Shown piece after piece: positions 11,067-21,367 of a DNA stretch of 64,000 nucleotides; the first letter of the stretch is position 1, and every line of letters begins with the position of its first letter. The notes below the pieces were generated by a model that was given only the letters and a program-made list of their open reading frames with translations, searched no databases and was not told the DNA's origin. This stretch comes from Gracilaria gracilis. Its lineage: Eukaryota; Rhodophyta; Florideophyceae; Gracilariales; Gracilariaceae. The translations under genes were made by a program, and so were the position numbers. The stretch is taken from contig JARGSG010000024.1 in assembly GCA_030374805.1 (NCBI GenBank), positions 558,001 through 622,000 on the forward strand, read 5' to 3'.

Positions 11067-13865
11067 TTGGTTATCACAGACGGCAGCCTATTCGTTCCCA
11101 TTGGTGGTTTGGGCGCGGCGCGCGCCCATTGCATACCTCCAAGGTTCTGCCTTTTTGGCTGCCCGGCTTGGACCCTTTTTCCGTGTCGGTATACCCAGTG
11201 GGGGTGGCGGGTTGCGCCTTCGAGCTCGTGTGGGCACTGTACCGTGAAGGATTTTGGCGCCCACTTGGTTGCGGCGTGTCTCTCTGTCCCTTCGAGGTTC
11301 GAGTACCAACCCTTCGAGGCATTGCCGCTGACTCCATCGAGGTTGTTCCACCGTTGTCCCTTCTGGTTACCTTCGCACCCCTTTGCGGTTTGTCTACGCG
11401 GGCTCGCGCCGCCGTGGCTTTTCGTCCGACCGACAAGGTTGAATCCGTTTATGGTGACCCCCGATCCTTATCTGAACCACATGGGTAGCCCTGGTACCAG
11501 CGTGCGGGCTCGCACCCGTAGCGGTACACGGCGATTGTCGGTTCCCCATGTTGGTCAATCGGACGCGGTAACCTCAAGGGACGGCGCGCCATCGGCGACC
11601 AATGCCGATACCTTAATGGTTGAACCAGCATGGGGCCCCGAACGGGTGGAGGTTTTGAGCATCAGCTCTAGTGACTCACCCATTGTGGATAAAAAGCCGA
11701 TTCGCTTCACCCCTGCGGTCGAATGCTCGCCGTCTCAACCACTCTCTCACGGTACTCATCACACCATGTCGGGTGCCGGTCCCTCGCGCGGCCGCGGAAG
11801 CGGCATTGCCAAGTCTGGTTCTCGGGGTGCTGCTTTGTACCATTCCCGCATCCAAACTGGTTTTCGGAGCCAGCCGGTTCCGTCTTCCTCAAATCAACCT
11901 CAAGGGATTCACGAAGGGATCCGGGACCCGTATGGTCCGGAGCCCGAGATTCCTCGTGGTATTTCCTATTATGGTTTGGAGCCGTTCACCACGGCCGACT
12001 GGAACGTTTCCCAACATGGTACCTTCGGGGTCGATCCAAGAATGGTGTCGCAAGCGACGCTGTACCGTCGGAACTGGCCAGTGGCGCCGGGGAACACATC
12101 GCTTCCCGGCGTCTTGCGCCGTCCGACTTTGGATACCTACTTGGGTTTGTTTCGTTGGGATTGCGAGCGTCTCCGCTCCGTCCCCCAAACGCTCCACCGT
12201 CGGGATAAGGAATCTCAACCTCGTCAGGGTCGGGTGGAGTGCTATGACAGCCGCCAGCGACACACACCAATGAGGTATTTCATCCCCCCGCTTTATCCCA
12301 GCGATCTGCCGTATGTTCGTATTGAACCGGAGCTCCATTATTACCGACGTCTGGTTGTGAAGATCTGTCAGTACGACTCCCTTCCGCAGCAGTACCTTCC
12401 GGCTTCACCACATTTGGTTTGCTTCGATAGGCCTTACAATACCATCCATTGGGCTAACCGTCGTAGGTGGGGGGTGGATGCTGCCACCGAGGCTCGCATT
12501 CGCACCCGGTCCAGCTTCAACCGCGTCATGCATGGGTTCCATAATGTGGAGTTTTTCTCACAACCTAATAAGGGAAGAACCTCTTGGTATGTGGCCCGAC
12601 CTGAATGGCGGAATGCCTATGAGGTACCGATGTCGCTTAGCGTCCCAACCCCACCGGTATTGGCTTACTTCGGGAGCTACATCACCCGTAACCACGATCG
12701 GTATTACCTCATTTGGTCGATTGCCCTCGCGGAATGGGCCGTATTGGTGGCCATCTTGGCTCTGCAGGCTGCCCGTGACGGTATTGACTGGGATTGTCGT
12801 TCTCGAGAAGCCGAGATTTACCGTGACGGTGTGCAACCTCCTGGTCGTATGTTCTTCATTCCCCCGAGGGTCATTCGCGACATTCGCCTATTTGGAATCG
12901 GAACCATTGTGGCAGGTACGGACTACTCTATTGAGCAGCTGGAATCGTTGCTTACCCACGTGGAGAGTTTCCCGTGGGGAGCCAAGCAGGGGTGGGAGGT
13001 TTTCGATCCGGTGTCCTGGAAGGTTGTATCCCGCGCGGAGCAGCGCTATCCCGGGGCTCCGACCGATCAGGGACCTCCAGGGAGTCCCGAGCCATTCCCA
13101 ACCGTGGTGGAATCGCCAGCAGCTACCCCTGTGGTCACTTCAGCGCCTACTCCCGCTCCAGAGGGACGCAATACGCCTGCCCATACTGGTGCCACTCCTC
13201 TTCTCCCTAGTACCACACGGGTTGATGGGCCTCCGCGGGCTATTCTCGGGGGTGTCATGGCTGCGGCTGCGGCGCCTGTCCCCTCTCAGGTGGACTCCCA
13301 GGCCATTTCAGGTTTAATGGCTCGGGTCCGCCAAGCCTGTGTGGTGAACTTCCAGCGGGCGGGTCCTACCTCTGTGGTCGAAGCTCTTACCCTTCTGGAA
13401 AGCATCCTGCATCGTCATGCACAGTACATGCGATCCTTTTCCCAAATTGGTGAATTCCGGAACCGGTTCCAGGTCGAGCTCTACCAGATGGCTACCAACC
13501 AGGTGGCAGGCCTAGCGACGGCCATGGGCCCGACGCCTACAAACCCTTTGGAGGATCCCCTATTTGGTGCTAGCCTGAACCCCGGCCTTCTAGCCGCTAC
13601 GCAGGCTCCTCTCCACATCGGGTCGTCGGCACCTCCGTCGGTTGCGCAGGCGAGCGCGCCACCTCCGATGGGTGCCGACGTGATGCCAGGCGTCAGCGTG
13701 CCTACTAGTACCCCCGTGGGTCATGGTAGCGCGCCTAGCCAGGCTCCAGGCCAGGCTCACCTCTTCCAGCCTTGGCCGGGAGCCCATCAGAACACCACTC
13801 CGGGTCGGGGATCCTCAGCTGGAGGCTCCTCGGGGCCTCACTTTGCCACTCACCCATCAGGTTGA
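11067..13865 (+). CDS. long open frame antisense to gag-pol in the retrotransposon
   Basis: A 932-codon open frame on the strand opposite gag-pol, in the 3.9 kb between pol and the downstream LTR. A likelier start is the ATG at 11451 (MVTPDPYLNHMG). The middle part (about 11900-13060) has the composition of a folded protein rich in W, Y and R (for example YYLIWSIALAEWAVLVAIL, DTYLGLFRWDCERLR). The last third is rich in Pro, Ala and Ser. I recognise no domain. Antisense accessory frames are known in some plant Ty3/gypsy (Tat) elements. It could be an accessory gene captured by the element or a frame held open for another reason. Confidence 0.5.
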   Translation: MVITDGSLFVPIGGLGAARAHCIPPRFCLFGCPAWTLFPCRYTQWGWRVAPSSSCGHCTVKDFGAHLVAACLSVPSRFEYQPFEALPLTPSRLFHRCPFWLPSHPFAVCLRGLAPPWLFVRPTRLNPFMVTPDPYLNHMGSPGTSVRARTRSGTRRLSVPHVGQSDAVTSRDGAPSATNADTLMVEPAWGPERVEVLSISSSDSPIVDKKPIRFTPAVECSPSQPLSHGTHHTMSGAGPSRGRGSGIAKSGSRGAALYHSRIQTGFRSQPVPSSSNQPQGIHEGIRDPYGPEPEIPRGISYYGLEPFTTADWNVSQHGTFGVDPRMVSQATLYRRNWPVAPGNTSLPGVLRRPTLDTYLGLFRWDCERLRSVPQTLHRRDKESQPRQGRVECYDSRQRHTPMRYFIPPLYPSDLPYVRIEPELHYYRRLVVKICQYDSLPQQYLPASPHLVCFDRPYNTIHWANRRRWGVDAATEARIRTRSSFNRVMHGFHNVEFFSQPNKGRTSWYVARPEWRNAYEVPMSLSVPTPPVLAYFGSYITRNHDRYYLIWSIALAEWAVLVAILALQAARDGIDWDCRSREAEIYRDGVQPPGRMFFIPPRVIRDIRLFGIGTIVAGTDYSIEQLESLLTHVESFPWGAKQGWEVFDPVSWKVVSRAEQRYPGAPTDQGPPGSPEPFPTVVESPAATPVVTSAPTPAPEGRNTPAHTGATPLLPSTTRVDGPPRAILGGVMAAAAAPVPSQVDSQAISGLMARVRQACVVNFQRAGPTSVVEALTLLESILHRHAQYMRSFSQIGEFRNRFQVELYQMATNQVAGLATAMGPTPTNPLEDPLFGASLNPGLLAATQAPLHIGSSAPPSVAQASAPPPMGADVMPGVSVPTSTPVGHGSAPSQAPGQAHLFQPWPGAHQNTTPGRGSSAGGSSGPHFATHPSG

Positions 13866-14779
13866 TTGTCGTAACCACTTCTGCATCCCTGTTGGTATTG
13901 CTCTTTCAGTAAAGTTAAAAGTTATGTGTTTCCATGTTAGGTTCCAATTTTCCATCGAGGGGCATTGCGAGGCGGAAACGCGAAAATAACTCCCCTCCCC
14001 CTTCCTTAGACCAGCGTACCACGGTGGGTGAAGCGTAGTTCCTTGTAGGTAAATTGGTTCCATCTGGAGCCACATTTGCGTGCTCGTAGTATGGATTCAC
14101 CATGATGGTACGACGCTTCGCCTCCGCGCGGGGCAGCGAGCGGTTTGGCCTCCCCGTGAGGTGAGGTGACGTGCCACGCGCTTGCGCGCGGTGGCCAGCA
14201 ATGTACCTGGATTGGTCTGCATGGCCTCTCACCATGCATGGGCGCACGTGCGGTGTTTCACCCTGGAGGTTACTTGCAAGGCGAATCAAAATATTTGACC
14301 GGAAAATTACCCCTCCATATGGTAGTGAAAACGCAGAAAACCCTTTTGGTCTGTATCTCGAGAACCAAGGGGTTTCAGAGGCTGGGAATGGCCGATTCGG
14401 GAGCGCGGCACGGTCAAAATACTTAGATTTTTTGACCATGCCGTTGCTGGCTCCCTACACACAATAGTGTAAACCGAATCGGTTACTCCGCACGGCGTGC
14501 CACGAGAAGCGCGCGTATGCCTCGTCAAATAAAAAGATACAATTTTTTGAATGTTTCCACCGTGCGGGTTCGCGCGCGTGCCGCGCACGTGCATGGGGCG
14601 TGTGCAACGGCGCGCGTACAACGGTGCGTCCGTCTTTAGCGCTACCGCTCCTTGGACGTACCCTCATGGAATGCTTCCTTCTGGTTGTACCTTCCCGGTG
14701 AGCGTCCGAACCGACTTTGGTACTCCTCATTACAATGTGCTTTTCCCCCTTCCTTGGGGGACTGCATTACCTCTAAGGT
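13866..14779. other. non-coding segment of the retrotransposon between antisense frame and pol
   Basis: About 900 bases between two convergent frames. No domain is seen. It has GC-rich and CpG-rich stretches (14100-14230, 14560-14630) and dense ACC-N5-GGT sites (14099, 14260, 14340, 14473, 14559, 14689, 14769). It may hold termination signals for both transcripts. Confidence 0.5.
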
Positions 14780-16972
14780 TTACCCATCATTCGGCATGTC
14801 CTCTCCTTTGCGGTTCCAGTAGCTTACCCTGAAATGGTGTGGTATGGCTGAGGGCGGCTCGGCGGTATCACCGTCAGCCCCCCCGCCATACCAGCGTACT
14901 GTGTACTTCAGACCTTCTTGGGTACGGCGGTGACCTACAAGGCGTTCCACTGGGAACTCATTAGAGACCTGGGCTGGTATCGTTTCACCACTTTGGTTTA
15001 GATGAGCATCGGTACCACTAGGGGTAGGTGTTTCCTCTGAAGGAGCAACCGTAATCCCCGCAGGTGGTACGTAGTCTGGGTCGTCACCCTGTGCGTCATC
15101 ATTAACCTCGATGGGTGTCCCGTCTTCCCGGGGCTGAGTCCTCAGGGCAACTGCTTGTGGGTCACGCGCGGATTCTCCGCGTTCCTTCCTGGACTGAACC
15201 GTCTGAGGTGCAACCGTGATTCGGTCAATAGAGATTGTATTCTCTACACCATCTTGGTTCACCGTTACCGTGTGGTCGGTCGACCGAACTACCTTGAAAG
15301 GTCCCGATGATTTCGGAAGAAGCTTAGAATTGATATCTCTATCAATAGCTTCATCATCAGCTTCATCACCCGGTCGTGGTTTAGCTCCTTTCGGGGGGTG
15401 GTCAATAAAGACATATTGACCCGGCGTAGCCGTTACCACTTGGGTTACCTTTCGGTCGTAGTCCTCCTTGTACCGCTTCTGGGATGCTGTGAGCTTGCTC
15501 TCAGCATACTTGAGAGCACGTCTCAACCTCAAAAGGGTATTCCGTTTGACCTGTGACGGTGTGAGCGCTCCGGCGGCTTCTTGTCCTAATGGGTCCCCTT
15601 CAACAACAATACCTGGTGGGTGTCTTGACAGTATTAGATCGAACGGCGTAGTTTGCGTCGCTCGATGAACCTGAAGGTTATATGCATATGTCAAGGGCTG
15701 CACGAGCTCGTCCCAACCAGTTTGGTGTTCTTCCGTATAATGTCGCAGCCTAGATACCAGTGTTCGGTTAAAGCGCTCCACTTGCCCATTCGTTTGCGGA
15801 TGGTAGGCAGTAGTGAAGTAGTGCTTAATACCCAAGAGGTTACAAACAGCTTCAAAGAACTTCGAAGCTAAGTTCGAACCATTGTCGGTAAGTAGATAAA
15901 GCGGTGCACCATACGGGTAGATCCAATTGTTCAAGAACGCCACCGCGAGGGTCGTCGATTTCGTGTCCTTCAAGGGTATCGCTCGCGTGAGCTTCGAGAA
16001 CCTGTCGGTGATTACGATGATGTACTGATATCCCCTTGTGGTTTTTGGTAATGGACCCAGAAGGTCTATTGCGACGAACTCGAGAGGACCCGCTGCAGGG
16101 AATAACTTCAAGTATTTCCTGTGCTTCCAGAGACCTCCGCGGGTACGTACGCAAGATTCACATTGACCTACAAAAGTATATATATCATTAGCCATATGAG
16201 GCCAGTAGTACCCTTGCCTCAAGGTGTAGTACATTCTCGTACCTCCAGGGTGTCCTGATAGCCTTGGGTAGTGGGCTAGGTACAGCACCCGAGGGCGCAG
16301 CACCTTGGGCACTACCTTCTGAAGGGAACCATCAATAGGAGCTCGCCTCACCAGGAAACCATTTCGGTCGACGTCAAAGTTCGAGTCTTTCATACCTACT
16401 TGGTCCATGAGAGAGCGGCAATAAACATCGTTTGCTTGCTCTCTCAGGAATTCCTCGCGGGTAATTGGCATGACGTCTGTTTCCTCGAGGGCGAGTATTT
16501 CCCGAGCGATGGCATCACTAAACCACGTATCCTCTTCGGGTAGAGTCCAGTAACCTTCTAAGGTATCACCATCAGGGTTGGTAGAGATGGTAAAGCATGG
16601 GATATCATCCTCTACCGGCTCGGTGTCCAAACCATCTGTGGTAATGCGAGACATCGCGTCTGCGACATTGTGCTTGATACCTGGACGGTACTGTACGTCA
16701 TACTCGAACTCTGAAAGTCGTAACCGCCATCGGGCAAGTCTGCCTGATGCGTCGGCCAGACCCAGTATCCACCGTAGGGCATCATGGTCGGTTCGAAGCG
16801 TGAACCTTTCACCATATAGGTAGGGACGGAGCATCAACATGCTCCAGACTACTGCCAGACATTCCTTTTCGGTTGTTGTGTAGTTCTTTTCTGCAGCGTG
16901 CAAAGCACGGCTCCAGTACCCTATAGGTAGTTTTGTCGCCGTTTTCTTGCTCCTGCATAAGACAACAACCAA
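14780..16972 (-). CDS. retrotransposon RNase H, integrase and chromodomain part of pol
   Basis: RNase H motifs come first (YWSRALHAAEKNYTTTEKE, RTDHDALRWIL). The integrase follows, with its zinc-binding HHCC segment (GHPGG...CESC) and a DDE core (AIDLLGPLPK; LLTDNGSNLASKF; TAYHPQTNGQVERFNRTL). The C-terminal region reads FPVERLVGHRR...KYTVRWYG...IPHHF, which resembles a chromodomain, a module that chromoviruses use to target chromatin. It overlaps the neighbouring RT frame. Fossil element; no further detail of its state is given. Confidence 0.9.
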   Translation of the reverse strand: MVVVLCRSKKTATKLPIGYWSRALHAAEKNYTTTEKECLAVVWSMLMLRPYLYGERFTLRTDHDALRWILGLADASGRLARWRLRLSEFEYDVQYRPGIKHNVADAMSRITTDGLDTEPVEDDIPCFTISTNPDGDTLEGYWTLPEEDTWFSDAIAREILALEETDVMPITREEFLREQANDVYCRSLMDQVGMKDSNFDVDRNGFLVRRAPIDGSLQKVVPKVLRPRVLYLAHYPRLSGHPGGTRMYYTLRQGYYWPHMANDIYTFVGQCESCVRTRGGLWKHRKYLKLFPAAGPLEFVAIDLLGPLPKTTRGYQYIIVITDRFSKLTRAIPLKDTKSTTLAVAFLNNWIYPYGAPLYLLTDNGSNLASKFFEAVCNLLGIKHYFTTAYHPQTNGQVERFNRTLVSRLRHYTEEHQTGWDELVQPLTYAYNLQVHRATQTTPFDLILSRHPPGIVVEGDPLGQEAAGALTPSQVKRNTLLRLRRALKYAESKLTASQKRYKEDYDRKVTQVVTATPGQYVFIDHPPKGAKPRPGDEADDEAIDRDINSKLLPKSSGPFKVVRSTDHTVTVNQDGVENTISIDRITVAPQTVQSRKERGESARDPQAVALRTQPREDGTPIEVNDDAQGDDPDYVPPAGITVAPSEETPTPSGTDAHLNQSGETIPAQVSNEFPVERLVGHRRTQEGLKYTVRWYGGGADGDTAEPPSAIPHHFRVSYWNRKGEDMPNDG

Positions 16973-19037
16973 TTTGGGCGTCCGAAGCGTCAGTATCCAA
17001 CGTGTATCGTAAACCAGCTTTGGGTAATGCCAAGATGGGAGGTGTCAAGAGCGCATGTTTCAGCGCCTCGAACGCATCCATTTCCTCATTGGTAAGACAT
17101 TCAAACCTTGTAGGTTGACCTTTCAGCAGCTTCCTGTTGAGGGGAGCCGCTATCTTGGCAAATCCCTTGATAAACCGGCGGTACACATTGCACAAACCTA
17201 TAAAGGATCGGATTTCCGTCTGGGACGTGGGTGGCTTCGCCTCCTGCACGGCCCGGATATTCCTCGGCGTCACTTCTAACCTCCCAGGGCTGATGATATG
17301 ACCAAGGTATTCTACCTCTTTGGTGAAGAATTCGCACTTGCGGAGCTTCAACGTTACTCCAGATTCCCTCAAAAGGTTCAAAACTTCCCTAACATGGTGG
17401 AAATGTTCCTCTACCGTTCTGGAATATATGATTACATCATCGATGTATACTAGAGCAGTTCTCCACTTCACCTTCGAAAGGATTATATCTAACGCCCTCT
17501 GAAAGGTAGCCGGGGCATTTCGCAACCCAAAGGGCATACGCGTAAAACGGAATAACCCAGCGTGGCAAGTAAACGTAGTTTTGTCCTTGTCTTCTTCCCT
17601 GATAGGTACCTGCCAATAACCACAATTGGCATCGAGCGTAGTAAAGATCTTGGCGTTGCTCAACGAATCTATACACTCGTCCATTCTAGGTATTGGGTAC
17701 GAATCCCTAATGGTCATACTATTCAGTCTTCTGTAGTCCACACAGAACCGCATACGGGTATCATTCTTCTTTGTGACGAGAACCACAGGGCTGGCCCAGT
17801 CCGCATTTGCTGGTTCTATGACACCTTCACGGAGCATTCTCTCGACCTCATTGAGCTCAACCTCCCGGGCTTTTGGACCTGCACGGTAAGGCTGCTGGTA
17901 AATGGGTTTCCAGCCAGGCACCATATCAATACGGTGCTCTGTAGCCTCAATTTGGCCCAACCGGCCCGACCACATGGGTTCAAATTCTTCTAAGAGACTG
18001 AGGATCCGGTCTCGGAGAGCCTGGTTCTCCGCACCGATCTGGACTTCCTCTCTCCAATTCCGCACTGGGTCCAGTTCCATAGTCTTTTCCTGATCCCTAA
18101 CCTTAAAGGTACTGGCGATCTTCTGTTCCATTTTGGTATTTGTCGATAACGGGGGCGCATATGCAGGGTATGGCGCATCCGTTCCTCCCCCTTCCTTAGA
18201 GGTGGCGACCTCGCCCAACACATTAGGTGAGACCGTGAAAACCCCTTGTGGTGCCGGCAATGCGATTCCAATAGTGGTATTCTTGGGTAACTTAACAATG
18301 TGATTGCTAAAGTTACTCAAGTACACCTTGAAGGTTTGGTTAGGGATGTTGTCGATAATCCCGTTTGCCATCAAGGCGAGATGTCTTTCTGCCAACCTAG
18401 GATGGTTCTGTAGCATTACCAATCCTGGAACTGCGCATGAGACATTCACTACCATTTGGGTCATAGCCGGAATTGAAACCAATTTGGTGAGCCGTATCTT
18501 GTTTGAAACCGTTTCGGTGGGTATATTGAACCTCGGCTTCTTACGCCAACCATTTTTGGTCTGCGTATTACCCAGTATGGCAATACGACCACCTTGACGG
18601 AGAGCGACCGTTCGGGACCCTGGCAAAATTGCCTTGACATGTTTGTCAATAAAGTTGGTCCCGAGGATACAGTCTGTCGCCAGACGATCCACCACAAAGA
18701 AATTGAGCTTCACCTTCAAGGTTCCAAGTTGTACCACAGTGGTTAACATTCCTCTAAGGTGCAGTGGGCGCTCATTAGCGTCCACCAGCGGGTTGATAGT
18801 CGGGGCAGGCCGAATGTTCCGCAAGACCGCATCGGGTATGACGCGAGCGTTTAGCACATTCGGACCGGCGCCGGTATCGAGTACACACGCAACGGGGACC
18901 TGTAGGTAATTGAGAAAGCTTACTGAAGCATTAACTTTATAGTTATTGTACTTCATTAGACACACCACATTGGGTACATCTGATTCTTCTTTTTCCACCA
19001 TTAAGGTTTCCCGTTCCGGTATCGACGGGCCTTCCAA
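16809..19037 (-). CDS. retrotransposon protease and reverse transcriptase part of pol
   Basis: A retropepsin-like segment (PVACVLDTGAGPNVLNARV, with a DTG catalytic triplet) is followed by a Ty3/gypsy reverse transcriptase: FCVDYRRLNSMT, TTLDANCGYWQVPI, MPFGLRNAPATFQRAL, the YIDDVIIYS active site and GLCNVYRRFIKGF, then the start of RNase H. The motif order is diagnostic of Ty3/gypsy. Confidence 0.93.
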   Translation of the reverse strand: MEGPSIPERETLMVEKEESDVPNVVCLMKYNNYKVNASVSFLNYLQVPVACVLDTGAGPNVLNARVIPDAVLRNIRPAPTINPLVDANERPLHLRGMLTTVVQLGTLKVKLNFFVVDRLATDCILGTNFIDKHVKAILPGSRTVALRQGGRIAILGNTQTKNGWRKKPRFNIPTETVSNKIRLTKLVSIPAMTQMVVNVSCAVPGLVMLQNHPRLAERHLALMANGIIDNIPNQTFKVYLSNFSNHIVKLPKNTTIGIALPAPQGVFTVSPNVLGEVATSKEGGGTDAPYPAYAPPLSTNTKMEQKIASTFKVRDQEKTMELDPVRNWREEVQIGAENQALRDRILSLLEEFEPMWSGRLGQIEATEHRIDMVPGWKPIYQQPYRAGPKAREVELNEVERMLREGVIEPANADWASPVVLVTKKNDTRMRFCVDYRRLNSMTIRDSYPIPRMDECIDSLSNAKIFTTLDANCGYWQVPIREEDKDKTTFTCHAGLFRFTRMPFGLRNAPATFQRALDIILSKVKWRTALVYIDDVIIYSRTVEEHFHHVREVLNLLRESGVTLKLRKCEFFTKEVEYLGHIISPGRLEVTPRNIRAVQEAKPPTSQTEIRSFIGLCNVYRRFIKGFAKIAAPLNRKLLKGQPTRFECLTNEEMDAFEALKHALLTPPILALPKAGLRYTLDTDASDAQIGCCLMQEQENGDKTTYRVLEPCFARCRKELHNNRKGMSGSSLEHVDAPSLPIW

Positions 19038-19057
19038 TTCACGGTTAGGGGTGGCCC

Positions 19058-19330
19058 CTACGCTAACCGTTCGGTGTTTTCCTGCTCCTCCTGAGCGGGA
19101 CTGTCCTTCTCCAAGATTGGTGTTTCCTCGACGAGATGAACCTGAGATGGTGATGGTTGAGCTTGTACCCTCTTTCCAGATCCATATCGGTTACGGTGGT
19201 TTTGCTGCCTGGCACTGATCAGATGTTCGCGCACCCCTGGGGGTATTTTGTCACATCTGTTCGCCAGATGGTCTGGCGACAAACAGAGCCAGCAAACCAA
19301 TCCACCTGTCTGGGGATCACGCATTGCCAT
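19058..19330 (-). CDS. retrotransposon CCHC zinc-knuckle segment
   Basis: Contains CWLCLSPDHLANRC, a C-X2-C-X4-H-X4-C knuckle of the kind found in nucleocapsid. It lies between gag (19490-21229) and protease/RT (16809-19037), the expected place. Confidence 0.75.
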   Translation of the reverse strand: MAMRDPQTGGLVCWLCLSPDHLANRCDKIPPGVREHLISARQQNHRNRYGSGKRVQAQPSPSQVHLVEETPILEKDSPAQEEQENTERLA

Positions 19331-19489
19331 AGAGGTAGGTCGGGTAACCGGATTGGTTGGTGCTGTAGCATATGAAGATGCTTGAGAACCACCCGTTGAG
19401 GTTTCTTGAGTGCTCGCCGCACTTGGTGGCGACCTTACCGAAGCTGGTGGTACTGTCGACGACCAATTACCAATGGAGGTGGCTCGTGA

Positions 19490-21229
19490 CTAAGCCTGCG
19501 GCGCAGTCACGAGATGAACTGCCATTCCTGTTGGTACGCGAATGAGCGAATCTCCCTCTGAGGTAGTGCTTTCTTCTAGCTCCAATACTGACCGTTTCGG
19601 TTTATCCTTTGAGGTATGGGACGCCGACGGCTTCTTTCCGTGACGGAGAGTGTCACCTAGTCCCTGGGCATACCGGGCAAGCCCATTATAGTCCACCTTA
19701 CGGTTGTTCGCCAGGTAATTGCGTACCTGCGAACGGATCGCTTTGTCAACATTGTCGGCAAAGAGCGACTTCAACCTACTAGTGGTAAAGACATTACCGC
19801 ATCGGGTGGCCAGATTCCAAAGGCCCAACGAGAATTCCATTTCGGTTTGGCTAGAGCGTTGGCGATATGCCTGCACCTCAGCGTAACCTTCCTGGATAAC
19901 CTCATCGGTAGCGTAAGTTTCCAACATGAAATTAACCACTTCTGGGTACGTCTCTAACATCTCTGTCCCCTCGTCATCAACCGCCAGGGTATTTCCTCGG
20001 AGCCTGCCTTGCAGCAAGTGGTAAGCTTGACCTTTAAGGTAAAACTGGAATAACCACATGGCAGCGCCTTCGGAAAAACCATTTTGGTCGCATGCAATCT
20101 TGAACTTCTGTAGAAACTCAATTACCGCAATGGGATCATCACCTGTGAAGGTAGTATCACCCATCTGGAAGCTGAGCTTCTTATGGTGCTTGGTGATCTT
20201 CTGCGCAACCTCTTGGGTGTAAGCAGAGGATCGGTTTCTCAACCGATATGACCTATAATCAACCGCTTTGGTGAACATATCGTTCAGCGGCTGACGCACC
20301 TCTAGGGTTGTATCGGTGTCCGAATCCGAGTCGGACGACTCGTACCGTTTCTTCTTACCTTTCTGGTTTCTCTTTGACGACTTCTTCGCCAACCTGTTCG
20401 GTCTCTTCTGGCGTCTACCTTTACGGTCATCATCCGACGATGAACCAGTATCGGTATCGGAGCTCGAGGAATCGGGGTCAGAGTCGTAGCCGCGATTCTT
20501 TCCCTTTCTCCTCCTCCTTTCTTTACCCTTGCGGTTTCTTCTTCGTCGCCCCTCTTCTGGGTCAGACGAATCGTCCTCAGGTCCACCAGTCTTGGTGTCC
20601 TTTCGAACGTTACCTCCAATGGGTGGCAAGTACACGTCTGGAGGGCTCATCTCTATATGGCCCTCTTGACCTTGCCTTAAACCTTGTAGGTACGCACTAT
20701 CGGCCGGAATTGGCTTGATTGGTGCGGAAGAACCAGCAGGGATCCCTTGTGGTATGCGAGTAACCACATTCACCCCAGGGGTTTTGGCTTCCGCCATTCC
20801 TTCAGAAACCCAAAGGTCTTGAACCACTCGGTAGATATGCTCCCGGGCACCCGTTAAGAGGTATGTTTCAACCAATTTAGGTATGCGTTGAGAGAGCTCG
20901 TGCACGGCTCGATCAACCACCAAGCGGGTAACGGCGTCCATGTCCATTGAGGTCATAGCTTCATTAACCGTAGCGGTAAAAAGAGCTTTCGCTCGATCTT
21001 CCAATTGGGGCCAAAGGTCCTCAACCGTTGTCGGCAAATCCTTGTTAGGTTCAGGAGCCAACGGTGGCTGAGTGCCCGTATCCTTTGAGGTTCCGGCCCG
21101 AGGTTGCCGAAGCAACTCCTCGGGATTATCCAGAATGGGTTTAGCGGCCGAAGCCGCAGCAGAACCCTTGTGGCTAGGTGGCGCGCTAGAGCCACGAGTA
21201 ATCCTTTTAGGTCTTTCCATAGTGACCAA
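19490..21229 (-). CDS. retrotransposon gag
   Basis: A 579-codon frame starting 139 bases inside the upstream LTR. The N-terminal half has a region rich in Lys, Arg, Ser and Asp with repeated SDSDTD-like runs. The C-terminal half has a retrotransposon gag core (KLSFQMGDTTFTGDDPIAVI, FLQKFKIACDQNGFSEGAA, YRQRSSQTEMEFSLGLWNLA). The charged middle stretch is unusually long for a gag. Confidence 0.85.
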   Translation of the reverse strand: MVTMERPKRITRGSSAPPSHKGSAAASAAKPILDNPEELLRQPRAGTSKDTGTQPPLAPEPNKDLPTTVEDLWPQLEDRAKALFTATVNEAMTSMDMDAVTRLVVDRAVHELSQRIPKLVETYLLTGAREHIYRVVQDLWVSEGMAEAKTPGVNVVTRIPQGIPAGSSAPIKPIPADSAYLQGLRQGQEGHIEMSPPDVYLPPIGGNVRKDTKTGGPEDDSSDPEEGRRRRNRKGKERRRRKGKNRGYDSDPDSSSSDTDTGSSSDDDRKGRRQKRPNRLAKKSSKRNQKGKKKRYESSDSDSDTDTTLEVRQPLNDMFTKAVDYRSYRLRNRSSAYTQEVAQKITKHHKKLSFQMGDTTFTGDDPIAVIEFLQKFKIACDQNGFSEGAAMWLFQFYLKGQAYHLLQGRLRGNTLAVDDEGTEMLETYPEVVNFMLETYATDEVIQEGYAEVQAYRQRSSQTEMEFSLGLWNLATRCGNVFTTSRLKSLFADNVDKAIRSQVRNYLANNRKVDYNGLARYAQGLGDTLRHGKKPSASHTSKDKPKRSVLELEESTTSEGDSLIRVPTGMAVHLVTAPQA

Positions 21230-21349
21230 TAGTGGTATCCAATTGCTTCGCGAGTATTCCTACGAAACCAAATAGGTGTGTGAACTTCCAGAATCCTTTC
21301 GAATGTCTTCTGTTCACCAGTAAAGGTACGACAAAAACCAAGAAACTTC

Positions 21350-21364
21350 TAGGTCGGGAGACCA
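21350..21364 (-). other. putative primer-binding site
   Basis: On the minus strand TGGTCTCCCGACC follows the LTR end after three T residues. The TGG start fits the CCA end of a tRNA primer; which tRNA is not identified. Confidence 0.55.
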
Positions 21365-21367
21365 AAA

